This document shows positions 8,137-18,600 of a stretch of DNA of 45,809 nucleotides, piece by piece. Numbering within the stretch: position 1 is the stretch's first letter; every line of letters begins with the position of its first letter. Made by a program: the position numbers and the translations under genes. The stretch covers positions 1 to 45,809 of the forward strand of contig NZ_QOKV01000034.1 of NCBI RefSeq assembly GCF_008365405.1, written 5' to 3'. The DNA is from Azospirillum brasilense. Lineage in GTDB: Bacteria > Pseudomonadota > Alphaproteobacteria > Azospirillales > Azospirillaceae. Below the pieces are notes generated by a model. The model ran no database searches and was not told the origin of the DNA. It was given only the letters and a program-made list of their open reading frames with translations.

Positions 8137-9104
8137 GGCAGCGCCGGGGCGATGAGGGGGGGCGTTGGAGTCTTGTCCTGGGGGACGGGATCGGGTTGCA
8201 GCATGCTGCTGCGCCGGTCGATGAACGCGTTCGGGCGCATCAGGCCGTTCTTGTAGGTGCGGCCGACGTAGAGGGCGATGAAGGCCACGCTGGTCGCCAT
8301 GTGCCCGATCGCCAGGACCGCGGCGGCTAGAGCGAACCAGGGCGAGGCAGTGACCACGTATAGCGCCCCGAAGACGACCAGCCCCACAAGCATGAAGGGA
8401 AGCGTGTAGAGCGGCAGACGCAACGGCAGGGTGGACGCCGACAGGATCCCGGCGACCGCAAAGACCGTCATGCCCAACAGGTTGTAATGGGTTTCCCCGG
8501 CAATCCGCTTGTCGCGCTTGAAGGGAATGGCCGTGCGCCGGAAGCCGACGCGGCTGATCGAAGAGCGGACGAAGGGGAAGGAGGTGTTCTCCTGCACCAG
8601 GGCGTCGCGCACCTCCGCCGTGAAGAGGGAGAATTCCGCCATGTCGAGGATGATGTCCTCGTCGGCGACCTTCTGCAGGATGCGGTAGAAAGCCTTGCGC
8701 GCGGCCTTGATGGTTTCCGGTTCCTCCCGGTCCACCCGTTCGCCGAAGACGATGTCGTAGCCCTGTTCGTGCTTCTCGATGAACTGGAGGATCATTTCAG
8801 GCGGATCCTCGCAGTCCACGTCGATGAAGACGAACAGGTCCCCCTTCGCGTTGCGCAGCCCGCATTCCAGGGAACGCTGGTATCCGACGTTCCGGCTGAG
8901 GGAAATCACGTAGGTATTCGCGAAATCCTCCCTGACGGAGGCGATCTTGTCCAACGTGCCGTCGGTCGATGCGTTGTTCAAAAAAAGCAAGTCGACATGA
9001 TAATGGTGAGAGAGTGTCTCAATGACCCGCCGAATTCTCGAATAAAACAGGGGAATGACGTCCTGTTCATTGTAGACCGGCACCATGATCGTAAGCCGTT
9101 TCAT
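8133..9104 (-). CDS. GT2 polyprenyl-phosphate sugar synthase (DPM/GtrB-like) with C-terminal membrane segments
   Basis: A 323-residue GT-A enzyme. It begins MKRLTIMVPVYNEQDVIPLF and has LNNASTDGTLD for nucleotide binding and FIDVDCEDPPEMI as the DxD metal site. Two hydrophobic hairpins follow near residues 220-300 (GMTVFAVAGILSA, LPFMLVGLVVFGALYVV, FALAAAVLAIGHMATSVAFI), as in GtrB and Dpm1. Such enzymes load a sugar from a nucleotide donor onto polyprenyl phosphate. An upstream in-frame ATG exists at 9170, but ATG 9104 has an AGAAGG ribosome site eight bases away and aligns with family starts. The GTGA overlap with the next gene indicates one operon with the DprE pair. Confidence 0.82.
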   Translation of the reverse strand: MKRLTIMVPVYNEQDVIPLFYSRIRRVIETLSHHYHVDLLFLNNASTDGTLDKIASVREDFANTYVISLSRNVGYQRSLECGLRNAKGDLFVFIDVDCEDPPEMILQFIEKHEQGYDIVFGERVDREEPETIKAARKAFYRILQKVADEDIILDMAEFSLFTAEVRDALVQENTSFPFVRSSISRVGFRRTAIPFKRDKRIAGETHYNLLGMTVFAVAGILSASTLPLRLPLYTLPFMLVGLVVFGALYVVTASPWFALAAAVLAIGHMATSVAFIALYVGRTYKNGLMRPNAFIDRRSSMLQPDPVPQDKTPTPPLIAPALP

Positions 9105-9424
9105 CGGCAGCCTTCTATGGAACTGGTTTTCAGGTGAGGCGACGCACAGGAATGTGGGTTGGCTGATCATCAGCGGACCGTACCGGAGACCGGCTTCAAT
9201 GCCTGGGGCTCTTCCACGTAATGCTCAAACCATGCACCGCCGACCAGGCTCGCGTGTTCCAAGACAGAGGGCCCAAAAGGCCGAATTCAGCCATGGATAG
9301 ACCGAACAAGCCGAAGAAGGCAAGCGCGCCGTTCCCGCCAGCCTCGTCGGGTGAGGGTCGGTTGAAGGACGGCATTCCCTGCCGTGCCCGGACCCGTTCG
9401 GGGCCGGTTCGACCGGCAGCCTGA
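9105..9424. other. Intergenic stretch with a short flippase-like echo
   Basis: This is 320 bases between two minus-strand genes with no credible complete gene. On the minus strand, 9288-9331 encodes ALAFFGLFGLSMA, close to ALAFSVLFGLSMA in the flippase-like gene (11513-11556). A hand alignment of the two 44-base pieces gives 33 identical bases. Sequence on either side does not align clearly. It may be a relic of a second flippase-type gene, or chance similarity of hydrophobic codons. The promoter for the downstream GT2-DprE genes could lie here; no convincing -35/-10 pair was seen. Confidence 0.35.
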
Positions 9425-11308
9425 TCAGGTCCGTGACCGCGCGTAAATCGCATCGATGCCGAGCACGGCGCCGGACGGAAGCGCCGTGCCGTCGAGCGTC
9501 GCCGCGGGCATCGCGGCAGCGTCTGGGGACTGGTGAAGCGCGAAGGGGATCTCGCCCTTCATGGCCCCTTCGGGCATGTCGGTGCGGAGCACGAGTTCCA
9601 GGGCGCTGCGGCAGGCGGCCGGGGTTTGGGACGCATAGGGCCGGCAGGACGGCATCCGTTTCAGGGGAACGATGACCGGCAGCCCATTCTGGACAACGAT
9701 CCGGCCCTTTCCGATTTCCTCCCGTCCACCGTCCGTCCGTGCAAGCAGCGTCCAGTCCAAGGCTTGGCCGTCCGGCAGCGGCGCGCCGGCCGAGGTCGCG
9801 ATGCGCAGAGCCTGAAGCCCGGTGGTGTCCAGCGCGAAACTCTGAGTCACCGTCCGGCCGGGCGCCGCGCGCAGCGTCTCGGTGGTAGGGGTGGTCAGAT
9901 GGACGCTCTCCCCGTGGCTGTAGCGGTAGGGCCCCAGGCCGCGGAGCAGCAGGTCCATCTTCGTTTTCAGGACCATTGCCGGGACCGGGTAGATCACCCA
10001 GTTGTACTCGCTCCCGAAGTTGTCGAGGGCGTAGGCTTCCGACAGCAGGCGGTTGAGTTCCCGTGAGTCCTTGTAAATCGGAACGGCCCTTGCGTAGCTG
10101 ACCGCGGAGGCCGCGACGAAGACCGCCAGGGCGCCCAGCGCGAAGCCCCGCCGCGGTCCGTCGACGGGATGGGCGCCGGGGTGGGCGCCGGGGTGGGCGT
10201 CAGTCCGGAACCGTGCCGTGTGGTACAGGAGCAGCCCCAAAGGCAGATACGCGGCGAAGATGCTGTAGCGGCTCGAGTTGGCGTTGGAAACGCCGGCCGC
10301 GTCGAACGCGGCGCGGCCCCACGCGGTGGCCAGGGCCGAGATGACCGCAAGGCCGACGAACAGAAACAGGACAAGGGCGTCCGCGCGGCGCTGCCGAAGA
10401 CCGTCCCAGGCCATCCGTGCCGACACCAACGCCGCCACAACCAACCCGACGCCCAGCGTCGTGTTCAACGTCGTGGACGCCGGAACGTCGAACTGCTTGG
10501 CGAATGGGTACCACAGCAGAGATCCGATCGGGTTGCCCAGATACGCCAGGGTGAAATGGATGAGGTCGATCAGCTTTGGGTGCGGAATCCCCTCCGAAAC
10601 GGGAATTCCCGGGAAATACAAGATGGACAGAACGATCGTGTTCACGATCCAGAACGCCAGGAACCGGCTGATCTTCGGGCTGTAGAAGGGCCGGTCGGTC
10701 AGCTTGAGCGCAACGATGATCACGATGAAGGCGAAGATGCCGTTGGTCAGGGTGTAGGCCGCGAGCCACGCCGAAACCGCGGCGACCGCATGGGCGGACC
10801 ACGCCTGCGGCCGCAGCGCCACGGCAAAGAGCGCCAAGGCAATCAAGACGTTGGTCAGATCCAGCTGCAGCATCATGGACCACCAGTGATTGTTGTGGCC
10901 CACCGGCGAGAAGAGAATGATGCTGACAATCAGAGAAGAAACCAGGAAATGAGTGTCGATCTTCCGATCAAGGATTCTCCACAGAAAGAGAATATGAATA
11001 ACCCAGTTTGCCAGAAGAGAAGCATATACGAAAATATATTCCGATCGAATATCCCAATTCGTTAGTATTGCATTTACGATGTAGATCGACCGGTAGGTCA
11101 ATGGCCTTGTCTGGTTATGAGGCGAGACAAGATCAAAAAAAGTCAGGGTGCCATCGGCGTATTTATTAATGAATCGGATAAGCTCAACGTGATCCCAGAA
11201 TGGGAAGGTGATTGCGCTGTATTGGATGGCGAATATGATGAATATTGCTGGAAGAAGAATGCCAATGATCAAGGCAAAATTAAAGGCTTTCCGAAAGACA
11301 TTCGTCAT
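9425..11308 (-). CDS. Polytopic membrane protein, candidate GT-C glycosyltransferase
   Basis: 627 residues with about ten or more hydrophobic spans in the first 400 (for example FNFALIIGILLPAIFIIFAI, LFLWRILDRK between spans, FAFIVIIVALKL and FLAFWIVNTIVLSILYF). A periplasmic-type C-terminal part of about 200 residues follows. The first loop contains ITFPFWDHVELIRF, an acidic motif placed where GT-C enzymes keep the catalytic aspartate. A short tandem repeat of GAHP (10165-10200) sits in a loop. No family is certain. Lying between a flippase-like gene and a polyprenyl-phosphate-sugar synthase on the same strand, it is the natural candidate for transferring the lipid-linked sugar in the periplasm. 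That is inferred from context. Confidence 0.65.
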   Translation of the reverse strand: MTNVFRKAFNFALIIGILLPAIFIIFAIQYSAITFPFWDHVELIRFINKYADGTLTFFDLVSPHNQTRPLTYRSIYIVNAILTNWDIRSEYIFVYASLLANWVIHILFLWRILDRKIDTHFLVSSLIVSIILFSPVGHNNHWWSMMLQLDLTNVLIALALFAVALRPQAWSAHAVAAVSAWLAAYTLTNGIFAFIVIIVALKLTDRPFYSPKISRFLAFWIVNTIVLSILYFPGIPVSEGIPHPKLIDLIHFTLAYLGNPIGSLLWYPFAKQFDVPASTTLNTTLGVGLVVAALVSARMAWDGLRQRRADALVLFLFVGLAVISALATAWGRAAFDAAGVSNANSSRYSIFAAYLPLGLLLYHTARFRTDAHPGAHPGAHPVDGPRRGFALGALAVFVAASAVSYARAVPIYKDSRELNRLLSEAYALDNFGSEYNWVIYPVPAMVLKTKMDLLLRGLGPYRYSHGESVHLTTPTTETLRAAPGRTVTQSFALDTTGLQALRIATSAGAPLPDGQALDWTLLARTDGGREEIGKGRIVVQNGLPVIVPLKRMPSCRPYASQTPAACRSALELVLRTDMPEGAMKGEIPFALHQSPDAAAMPAATLDGTALPSGAVLGIDAIYARSRT

Positions 11309-11390
11309 TAATAAAACTCCTCAGGGAAATGTTTTTCTTCGGCCTGTCGTCGATAGCAAGCTGTTTCCAGAACAACCCTGCCAGGGAAGA

Positions 11391-12473
11391 TCAGCCCGTC
11401 GAATTGGACGCGAGGGTCAGATTGTCATGCTCCTCTCTGTGGTTCCGAAAATTTCCCGTGCCGACCTTTTCCGGCTTGCGCCACCAGAGAATCAACCCCG
11501 GCAGGCTGGACGCAGCCATGGAGAGGCCAAACAGGACCGAAAAGGCGAGAGCGTCGTGCTCCGGCACGTCGACCGTGGCGAGCAGCGCGACGGTCAGGCC
11601 CTCGCGCACGCCCCAGCCGCCGATGGAGATGGGGAGAATGGTCAGGATGGTGATGATGGGTATGAAGACCAGATAATCCACAAAGGCCAGCGGCAGCCCC
11701 AGGGACTGGCCGATCCACCAGGCCGCCACCGACAGGTTCAGGTGGGTCAGCAGGCAGGTGGCAAGCAGGGGCAGGACGCGTCGCGACAGGAAGACCCGCC
11801 GTGCGTCGTTGGCCATGCCGAGCAGGACTTGGGCCGGGCGGGAGACGCGGAAGCGCACCAGAAGCCGGGTTGCCGGGACCAGCAGGGCAAGGCCAAGCAG
11901 GCCGGCCGCCAAAAGGCCCGGCATGATCCATTGGGCCCCGCCGAGATCGACGCGCTGGACGAAGAGCGGCTGGACGGCCACGGCCATGGCCACCAGCGTG
12001 AGGACCATCGACCCACGCTCCAGAAGCGTGCTGTTCACCGCGGTGCCCAGGTTGCTCCCGGCCCGCCAGATCATCCAGACGCGCACGGCGTCGCCACCGG
12101 ACGAGGATGGCAGGATTTGGTTGAACAGCATGCCCACCCAGAAGACGCGGGTGAGCGCGCCGACTCTGAAACGCTGTCCCATGGCCTCCAAGATCAATTT
12201 CCAACGGACGCCGCCCAGGACCGGGATCAGAAGCAGATGGAGCATGGCGACCGCCAGCAGCCCCGGATCGACCGACGCAAAGCTTTTGCCCAGGGCCGCC
12301 AGATCGACCTGCTTGGCCACCACGAACAGAATCCCGGCGGTGACGGCGACCTTCAACGCCACGAACGCGCGCTGTAGCGGGCGGCTCGCCGACGGTGCAT
12401 CCGGCGCCCCGCCCATGGTTTCGCCGTCCACAGTGGAACTCCCGCCGGGCCGATGATCGGGCGCCTCAGTCAT
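11391..12473 (-). CDS. Flippase-like integral membrane protein (LPG synthase TM / UPF0104 family)
   Basis: About 360 residues with eight or so hydrophobic spans. Family motifs are visible: the VRVWMIWRAG region preceded by NQILPSSSGGDAVRV, LLERGSMVLTLVAMAVAV, and PISIGGWGVREGLTVALL near the C terminus. These belong to the lysylphosphatidylglycerol-synthase transmembrane family, often called flippase-like, which includes proteins tied to lipid-linked sugar translocation and glycan assembly. The frame runs back to 12650, but that extension crosses a perfect hairpin, so I take ATG 12473 (MTEAPDHRPGG); a later ATG near 12418 is possible. It heads the minus-strand run with the GT-C-like, GT2 and DprE-like genes. 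Confidence 0.78.
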   Translation of the reverse strand: MTEAPDHRPGGSSTVDGETMGGAPDAPSASRPLQRAFVALKVAVTAGILFVVAKQVDLAALGKSFASVDPGLLAVAMLHLLLIPVLGGVRWKLILEAMGQRFRVGALTRVFWVGMLFNQILPSSSGGDAVRVWMIWRAGSNLGTAVNSTLLERGSMVLTLVAMAVAVQPLFVQRVDLGGAQWIMPGLLAAGLLGLALLVPATRLLVRFRVSRPAQVLLGMANDARRVFLSRRVLPLLATCLLTHLNLSVAAWWIGQSLGLPLAFVDYLVFIPIITILTILPISIGGWGVREGLTVALLATVDVPEHDALAFSVLFGLSMAASSLPGLILWWRKPEKVGTGNFRNHREEHDNLTLASNSTG

Positions 12474-12510
12474 GTCCGTCACTCCACACAGATTCCGCAC
12501 TGCCCGGGTC

Positions 12511-12556
12511 GGTTTCTCCGCGCCCGCCCACGCAGGTGGGCGGGCGCGGAGAAACC
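12511..12556 (-). terminator. Perfect 21-bp inverted repeat between two minus-strand operons
   Basis: Bases 12511-12531 and 12536-12556 are exact reverse complements separated by four bases (GCAG). The stem begins GGTTTCTCCGCGCCC and is very GC rich. It lies 110 bp past the stop of the giant glycosyltransferase gene and 38 bp before the flippase-like start. It would make an extremely stable RNA hairpin on either strand. No clear T-run follows, so it could be a factor-assisted terminator, an mRNA-stabilising element or a dispersed palindromic repeat. Confidence 0.6.
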
Positions 12557-12667
12557 TGCTTAGCACAGGGCTGGAAGGCTCGGGAACTCCATCGCATGTC
12601 ACCTTGGCCCCCCACCGGCCCATCCCGGCCATCGTGTGGCGCATCGGCACCGCACGCGATCATCCGC

Positions 12668-15600
12668 CTATGGGCGGATCCAGGCTTCGATCAGCGGAGA
12701 ATAGGCCACGCGCCGGTTCCGCCGCCGGGCGGCGGTTCCCAGGAATCCGCCCAGGCCGGTGGCGTGCATGTTCGCCGGCGCACCGTCCCTCAACGCCTCG
12801 CGCAGGAACGCGGTCCGGGCAAGGAAGAAGCCGTCGGGCACGGTGGCCGCGCTTCGCGGCTTCAGCGCCAGGGCATAAACGCCGGGATCGTTCCGGTCCA
12901 GGTTCAGCCACGGAGTGGACATGGTCCCGTCGGGGCTTGCGAAAGCGCAGCATTCCGCGACCCGCCCCCTGGCGTCGAGAACACGTCCTCCGGCCAGGAC
13001 GACGTCCGGGTGCATTTCGAAAAGGCGCATGGCTTCCCACAGGGCCGTGGCGTCCTCCACCCGCAAACCTTCGTGCAGGACCAGGACGTGGGCGGCGGAC
13101 ACCGCGGCGAGCGCACTGGCCAGCCGGCTGGTCGAGCATGCCGCTCCGGCATCGGTGACGGCATGGGCCACGGGATGAGCGGACCCGCACAGGCCGGCTG
13201 CCGCATCGAGCCAGCGGCCGGCATCGACGTCCCCCGTGCCGTTCGCCAGGAGGATCGCCTCCATCGGCAGGGGCGACACCGGCCGGCGCAGGATGGCCGA
13301 TTGCTCCTGCCCGCGGGAGATGGGGAAGGTGCCGATCTCGTAAAGCCCGGGGTCCGCCTGCGCGGCGATCACCTTGGCCATCACGCGTTCGGCGGAGCGC
13401 CGGGAGCCCGTGTTGGTGGTGCCGCTGTTGCTGAACGAGTTGAGATGATGGCGCCAGTGGTAAAGAACCTCGGGGATGTGGGCGATCGGTTCGCCCGCCA
13501 TGGCGAAGCGGGCGACCGTGTCCCAATCCTGGCAGTACTCGGTCTCCGCATCCTGGAACACCCCCAGTTCCATGGCCTTGTCGCGCCGGAACGCGCAGGC
13601 ATGCCAGATGTAGGAGTCGGCGACGTTGAGGACGGGATCGAAGTCCGGACGCCGGTAGGGCGCTTCCACCGTGGTTCCCCGGATGACGTCCTCATCCGAA
13701 TAGATGAACGCGGGCTGTGTCCTTTCGGCGGCCAAGGCAATCTGCTGCAAGGCATCCTTGACCAGAAGGTCATCGCCGTCCACCGGGAGGACCCAATCGC
13801 TCCTCGCCCCTTCCAGGCAGCGCCTCAGCCCCTGGATGATCCCGAGGTTGACGTCGCTGTCCAGCCGCCGCACACGCGGGTCGCGGTCAAGCTCCGCCAG
13901 GACGGCGCCCAGGTCACCCGGCACCGGCCCGTTGCGCAGGACGACCCACTCGGTGAAGGGGACGGTCTGCCCGAACAGGGAGCGCGCCAGTTCCCGGAAG
14001 CACTCGATCGGGGTCTTCTCATAGACGATCGTCAGGATCGAAAGGCTGAATGGCTGCGTCGGCAGCGGATGCCGCACCAAGCGGGCGATCAACGCCGCCT
14101 GGGCTTCCTCCTGGTAGGAGGCGGCGCGCGGCGAGCGCGCCTTGCTGTCTTGCCGCTCGCGCTCGACGCGGAGTACGGGCCGGTAGGCGGTCTCGGGCGT
14201 CAGCCCCAGGTGGGGCGACAACAGAGCGCGGTCGGGCATGATCCCGGCGTAGGCGATGCGGAACGCCTCGCGTTCGACGTCCGGAACCAGGGACTCCAGG
14301 TCGGCCGCCGCGCCATCCGCCCCCCCAAGGAAAAGCGGCGAATAGACAACGCGGAGGTTGCGGTCGTGCGCGGCGGCCCCCAGCCAGGCGCCGAGATAAG
14401 CGAAGCCGACCCCCGCCCGCACCAGCGCGGGCAGAGCCTCGGCAAGGAACGCGGCCGAAACGACGCAGTGCTGCACCGGCACCGCGCTGACCGAACGCAT
14501 CTTGAACATCTGGGCGAAATAGCCGGGATCGCCCACATGTCGTCCGGCGTCCGGCGTGTCGCAGCCCCGCCCGAAGCCGAAGTGGGCGGCCGCCGCCGTG
14601 ACGCGGTCGCCCTGGCGGATGCGGCCACCGACGATCGCCGTGTCGGGAAACAGCTCGAAGCAGGCCATGGCGTCCCATGGCCACTCATCCCCCTCGGCCT
14701 CGATCCCAGCCCACTGGAGATGGACGAGCGCTCCGCGTTCGGCAGAGGAGCGGGCGATCTCCAGCAGGTCCGTCAGGCTGGCCTTGGGGGCAAGGCGGAC
14801 GACGTTGTGGGGGATGGCGGGATCGAGTTGCGGCGCGGGGGCCGTGTCGCCGGCGTGCAGGACGACGGTGGTCACGGGGGATGGCGCTTCGCGGGTGCGC
14901 CGGAACACCCAGTCCGGCGTGTTCGTGAACAGCGGGGATGGCTCGACCGTGTAGCGGCCTTTCCGGTCGTCGAGGAACTTCTCCAGCACCGCGCGCTGGG
15001 AGTCGGTGATGTAGCTCTTGGAGTTGATGTTGCACGCGGTGGAGCTTTCGTGCATCCGCCAGGTATAGAGCAGCTCGGGGATGTGGAAGGGCGTGTGGCC
15101 GGCGCGGTGGAAGCGCGTGAAGCTGTCCCAGTCGTGGCTGCCTTCCGTCCGCGCGTCGCCGTAGACATCCAGGCTCAACGCCCGCTCTCGGTCGATGCAG
15201 CACAGATGCGCGATGTAGCAGGAGTTGGAGAACAGCACCGGATCCCAGTCCGGCTTGTAGTACGGGTCGCGGAAGCTCCAGCCCAGGACCTTGTCCTCGT
15301 CGGTGTAGGCCAGGGCCGGGTAGCCGGCCCGCGCCAGGGCGGTGGTCACCACGCGCACGCAGTCGGGCGTCAGCAGGTCGTCGGAATCGAGCGGCACGAT
15401 GTAGCGGTTCCTGGCCCGCTCCAGGCAATGGCGCATCCCGCCGATGATGCCGAGGTTCCGCTCCACCCGGTGCAGCCGGACGCAGGGATGCCGGCCCAGC
15501 TCTTCCAGCAGCGCGATGGTGTCCGCGCGCACGCTGCCATTGTCCAGGATGATCCACTCGAACCCGGGACCGCTGTCCTGTCCGAACACGCTTTCCGCGA

Positions 15601-18600
15601 GTTCGGCAACGAAGACCGGGTCGGTGTTCCAGACGGTCGTCAGGAAGCTGATCAGGCCGGGGTCGGCCTGGTCGTAGGCGTCCTTCCGCTCGGCGAGCGA
15701 CGTCAGGCGCAGGCGCTCGTAGGCACTGGCGGGCCAGCGGCGATAGCCCGGGAAGGCGCCGGCCTCGGCCCGCGGGGTCGCGGGGAGCCGCGCGTCGGGC
15801 GGCAGCGGCGGGACGCCGAACAGGGTGAGCAGCTCCTGGAACAGCCGGGGCACGGTGTCGGCGAAGCTGATGCTCCAGTCGCCGGGATAGGCGCCGTGCG
15901 GGCCGTGTTCGAGCGCGCCGTCGTCGAGCCGCCGCCGCGCTTCGGCAAGCCCCTCGCTCAGGGCCTCGATGGTTGCCGGAACCCCGATGATGTTCGGCGA
16001 CACCTCGGCCAGGCGCTCGGCGGTCTTGTTGGCGAAGACGGTGGTCACCGCGGGCTTGCCGCACAGCGCCATCTCGATGGGAGGGTAGCTGGGGTGCGGC
16101 GACAGCATCGGCGACAGGAGCAGGTCGCTCGTCCGCATCTGGTTCGCGTATCCCGCGAAGTCCAGCCACGGCGCCGGCCGCAGCCAGGCGGAGCCGCCCA
16201 GCGGAATGGCGGCGAAATCCTCGCCCATGCCGATGAAGTCCCACTCGGCGGGATCGAACACTCCGTCGCTGATCGCCTTCTGGAGCGCCGCCACGCCGAG
16301 TTCGAACAGGTTGCGCAGCCCGGTCTTCGGGCGGGCGTAGAACAGCAGCTTCCGGCGCTCGCCGGGCGCGTCCCCGGCCCGGAAATGCGACCGGTCGATC
16401 GCGGGCTCGAACACGATGGCCTTCTCGGCGAAGGTGGGATCGGCGTAGCGGCCGATCTTCCGTTCCGCCAGGAAGCGGTGCAGCAGGCTGGTGTTGATGA
16501 CCGGGATGTGGTCGAGCCCGTAGGTCTCCTCGGCCAAGGCCAGCTGGGTCGAGGCGGGGTGCAGGATCGGCTCGTAGTCCTGGATCAGATAGACGAAGCG
16601 GCTGTGGTTCGTGTGGCGCAGCGCGTATTTGGCCATCTGCGCGGTCCACCACGCGGTCGCCATGAAGACGTCGTTGGCCCCGATCTCAAGGGGCTGGGCG
16701 CGGTTCGAGGCGTCCACCAGGCTCGCGTGGGGCAGCATGTCGGGGACGTTGCTGAGCGCGCGGACATGCTGCCAGAACGGGGCCGGGTCCGCGTCGATCG
16801 GCACGTCGGTCGCCACGAAGCGGACCGGGACTCCGCAGGCGGCGAGCCGGTAGGCCAGGTTGATCGCCGTGTTCGGCCCCCCGGACATCTGCTTCATCCC
16901 GAGGCCCGGCACCAGGACGTTCAGGTGCGGCCGGTCGGCCAGGGCCCTTGAGACCCGTATGTTGAGCGGGGTGAACCATGGAAGGAGCCCTGCCGGCGGA
17001 CAGTAGCCGGTGTCCCCGGGATCCTCGGTCCCGTCGGGATCGGCCGGAAGGGTTCCCGGCTGCGCCGGCGCGAGGAGCTGCTCCATCCACTCGACGTCGC
17101 CCTCGTCGGGCCCTCGCCCGCCGGACAGCTGCGGAGGCGGGTTGAAGACGGGGTTGGGCTTGCGCCCTTCCCGCCAGCCGTGGACGACATAGTGGGTCAG
17201 CGGGTCGGTCCCGCTCGCCGCGACGTCGGGGTTTCCCTCGAGGTAGAAGCGCGGTTCGAACAGGGGGTGCGGCTTGCGCCCTTCCCGCCAGCCGTGGACG
17301 ACGTAGTGGGTCAGCGGGTCGGTCCCGCTCGCCGCGACGTCGGGGTTTCCCTCGAGGTAGAAGCGCGGTTCGAACAGGGGGTGCGGCTTGCGCCCTTCCC
17401 GCCAGCCGTGGACGGCGTAGTGGATGAGCGGGTCGATCCCGCTCGCCGCGACGTCGGGGTTGCGCTTGAGGTAGTAGCTGGCTTGGAAGAGCGGGTTGCC
17501 GGGCAGCACCTCCAGGGCCGGGGACCGGTTCCGGCGCGCCAGGAATTTCGCAGCCCCCACGAGCCCCAGGCGCTGCACGAGGCGCTTGACGCGACGGGCG
17601 GTGGCGATCGGCAGGTCCGTCGCCCGCCGGACGGTTCCATCCTCCGCTCCGGCGGTCGCCGGAACGGTCTGTTCTGCCGTTCCGGCTTGGGGAAGAATCG
17701 CGGGCTCATCCTGCCCGTCCCGGCTCTCCTCCCGCGCATCGTCCGCGGACGGTTCCGGACGCCAATAGGGGTCTTCCTGCAGCAGGTCCCGGTAATGCTC
17801 CGCAATGTGGAGCGCGAGAGCCTTCCCGGCATCCTCCCGGGCGGAGGATGCTTGCGGGGCGCCGCCGGACTGGACGGCCAGCGACGGATGGAAAACGCTC
17901 AGCCATCCGTCGCTGCGGCCGCGCAGGCCGTATTCGAGGCCGTGCAGATCCTGTTCGTCCGCGTCCACGCCGCCGATCCCGCCCAACTGGGCGAGGGCGG
18001 CGCACCGCACGGCGACCAGGCCGCCCCAGACGGCCAGGACGGCGTGGCGAAGGCTTGGGAACAGGCCGAGCGGGGGAAGCGGGGCATAGCCGCCCGCGTC
18101 CGCGTGCCAGCCCATGTGGCGGACGCCGCCCGTTTCATCGAGCAGGGCACCGCCCACCACGCCCACGCGCTCGTCCAGCTCCAGCGTGCCGACCACCTCC
18201 CAGATCCAGTCGTCTGGGCCGGCGATCCGACCGTCGGTCCCGATGACCAGCTTGATGATCGAAACCGGGAAATGCTCGCCGAGCAGGCTGGCGGGCGCGT
18301 CGGTAACGCCGAACACCGGCTGCGGCAGCCCGGCCGCGGCGGCCTCGTCGACCAGGATCTGGCGGCACCGGTCGTCCGGAAGCGTGCCGGAGCACAGGAT
18401 CCGGACCCGCGTGACCATCGGGTACCGGCAGGCCCTGATGTTTGCACTGGCGTTTCCGATCACCGTCTCATCGGCGCTGCGCAGGAGCAGGTCGATCTCG
18501 ACGGGCACCGGCTGCACCGGCAGCCGGTGCAGCGTGTAGTAGCCGAGCGCGCTGAGCGGGGCGATGCGGAAACGGTTCAGGAGACCACGGCGGCGCAGGC

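Noticed and set aside
8166..8180. TGGAGTCTTGTCCTG, 13 of 15 bases matching the iteron
   Set aside because: It is a single copy inside the C-terminal coding part of the GT2 gene, 6 kb from the origin. Likely chance, though a genome-wide scan would settle it.
12395..16951. A 1,518-residue open frame on the plus strand
   Set aside because: It is antisense to the giant glycosyltransferase gene, has no recognisable domain, and its Arg/Gly/Asp/Gln/Val-rich composition is what an antisense frame in high-GC DNA gives.
17161..17502. CRISPR-like array
   Set aside because: The 114-bp units are contiguous, coding and in frame, with no spacers; no CRISPR or cas gene is present.
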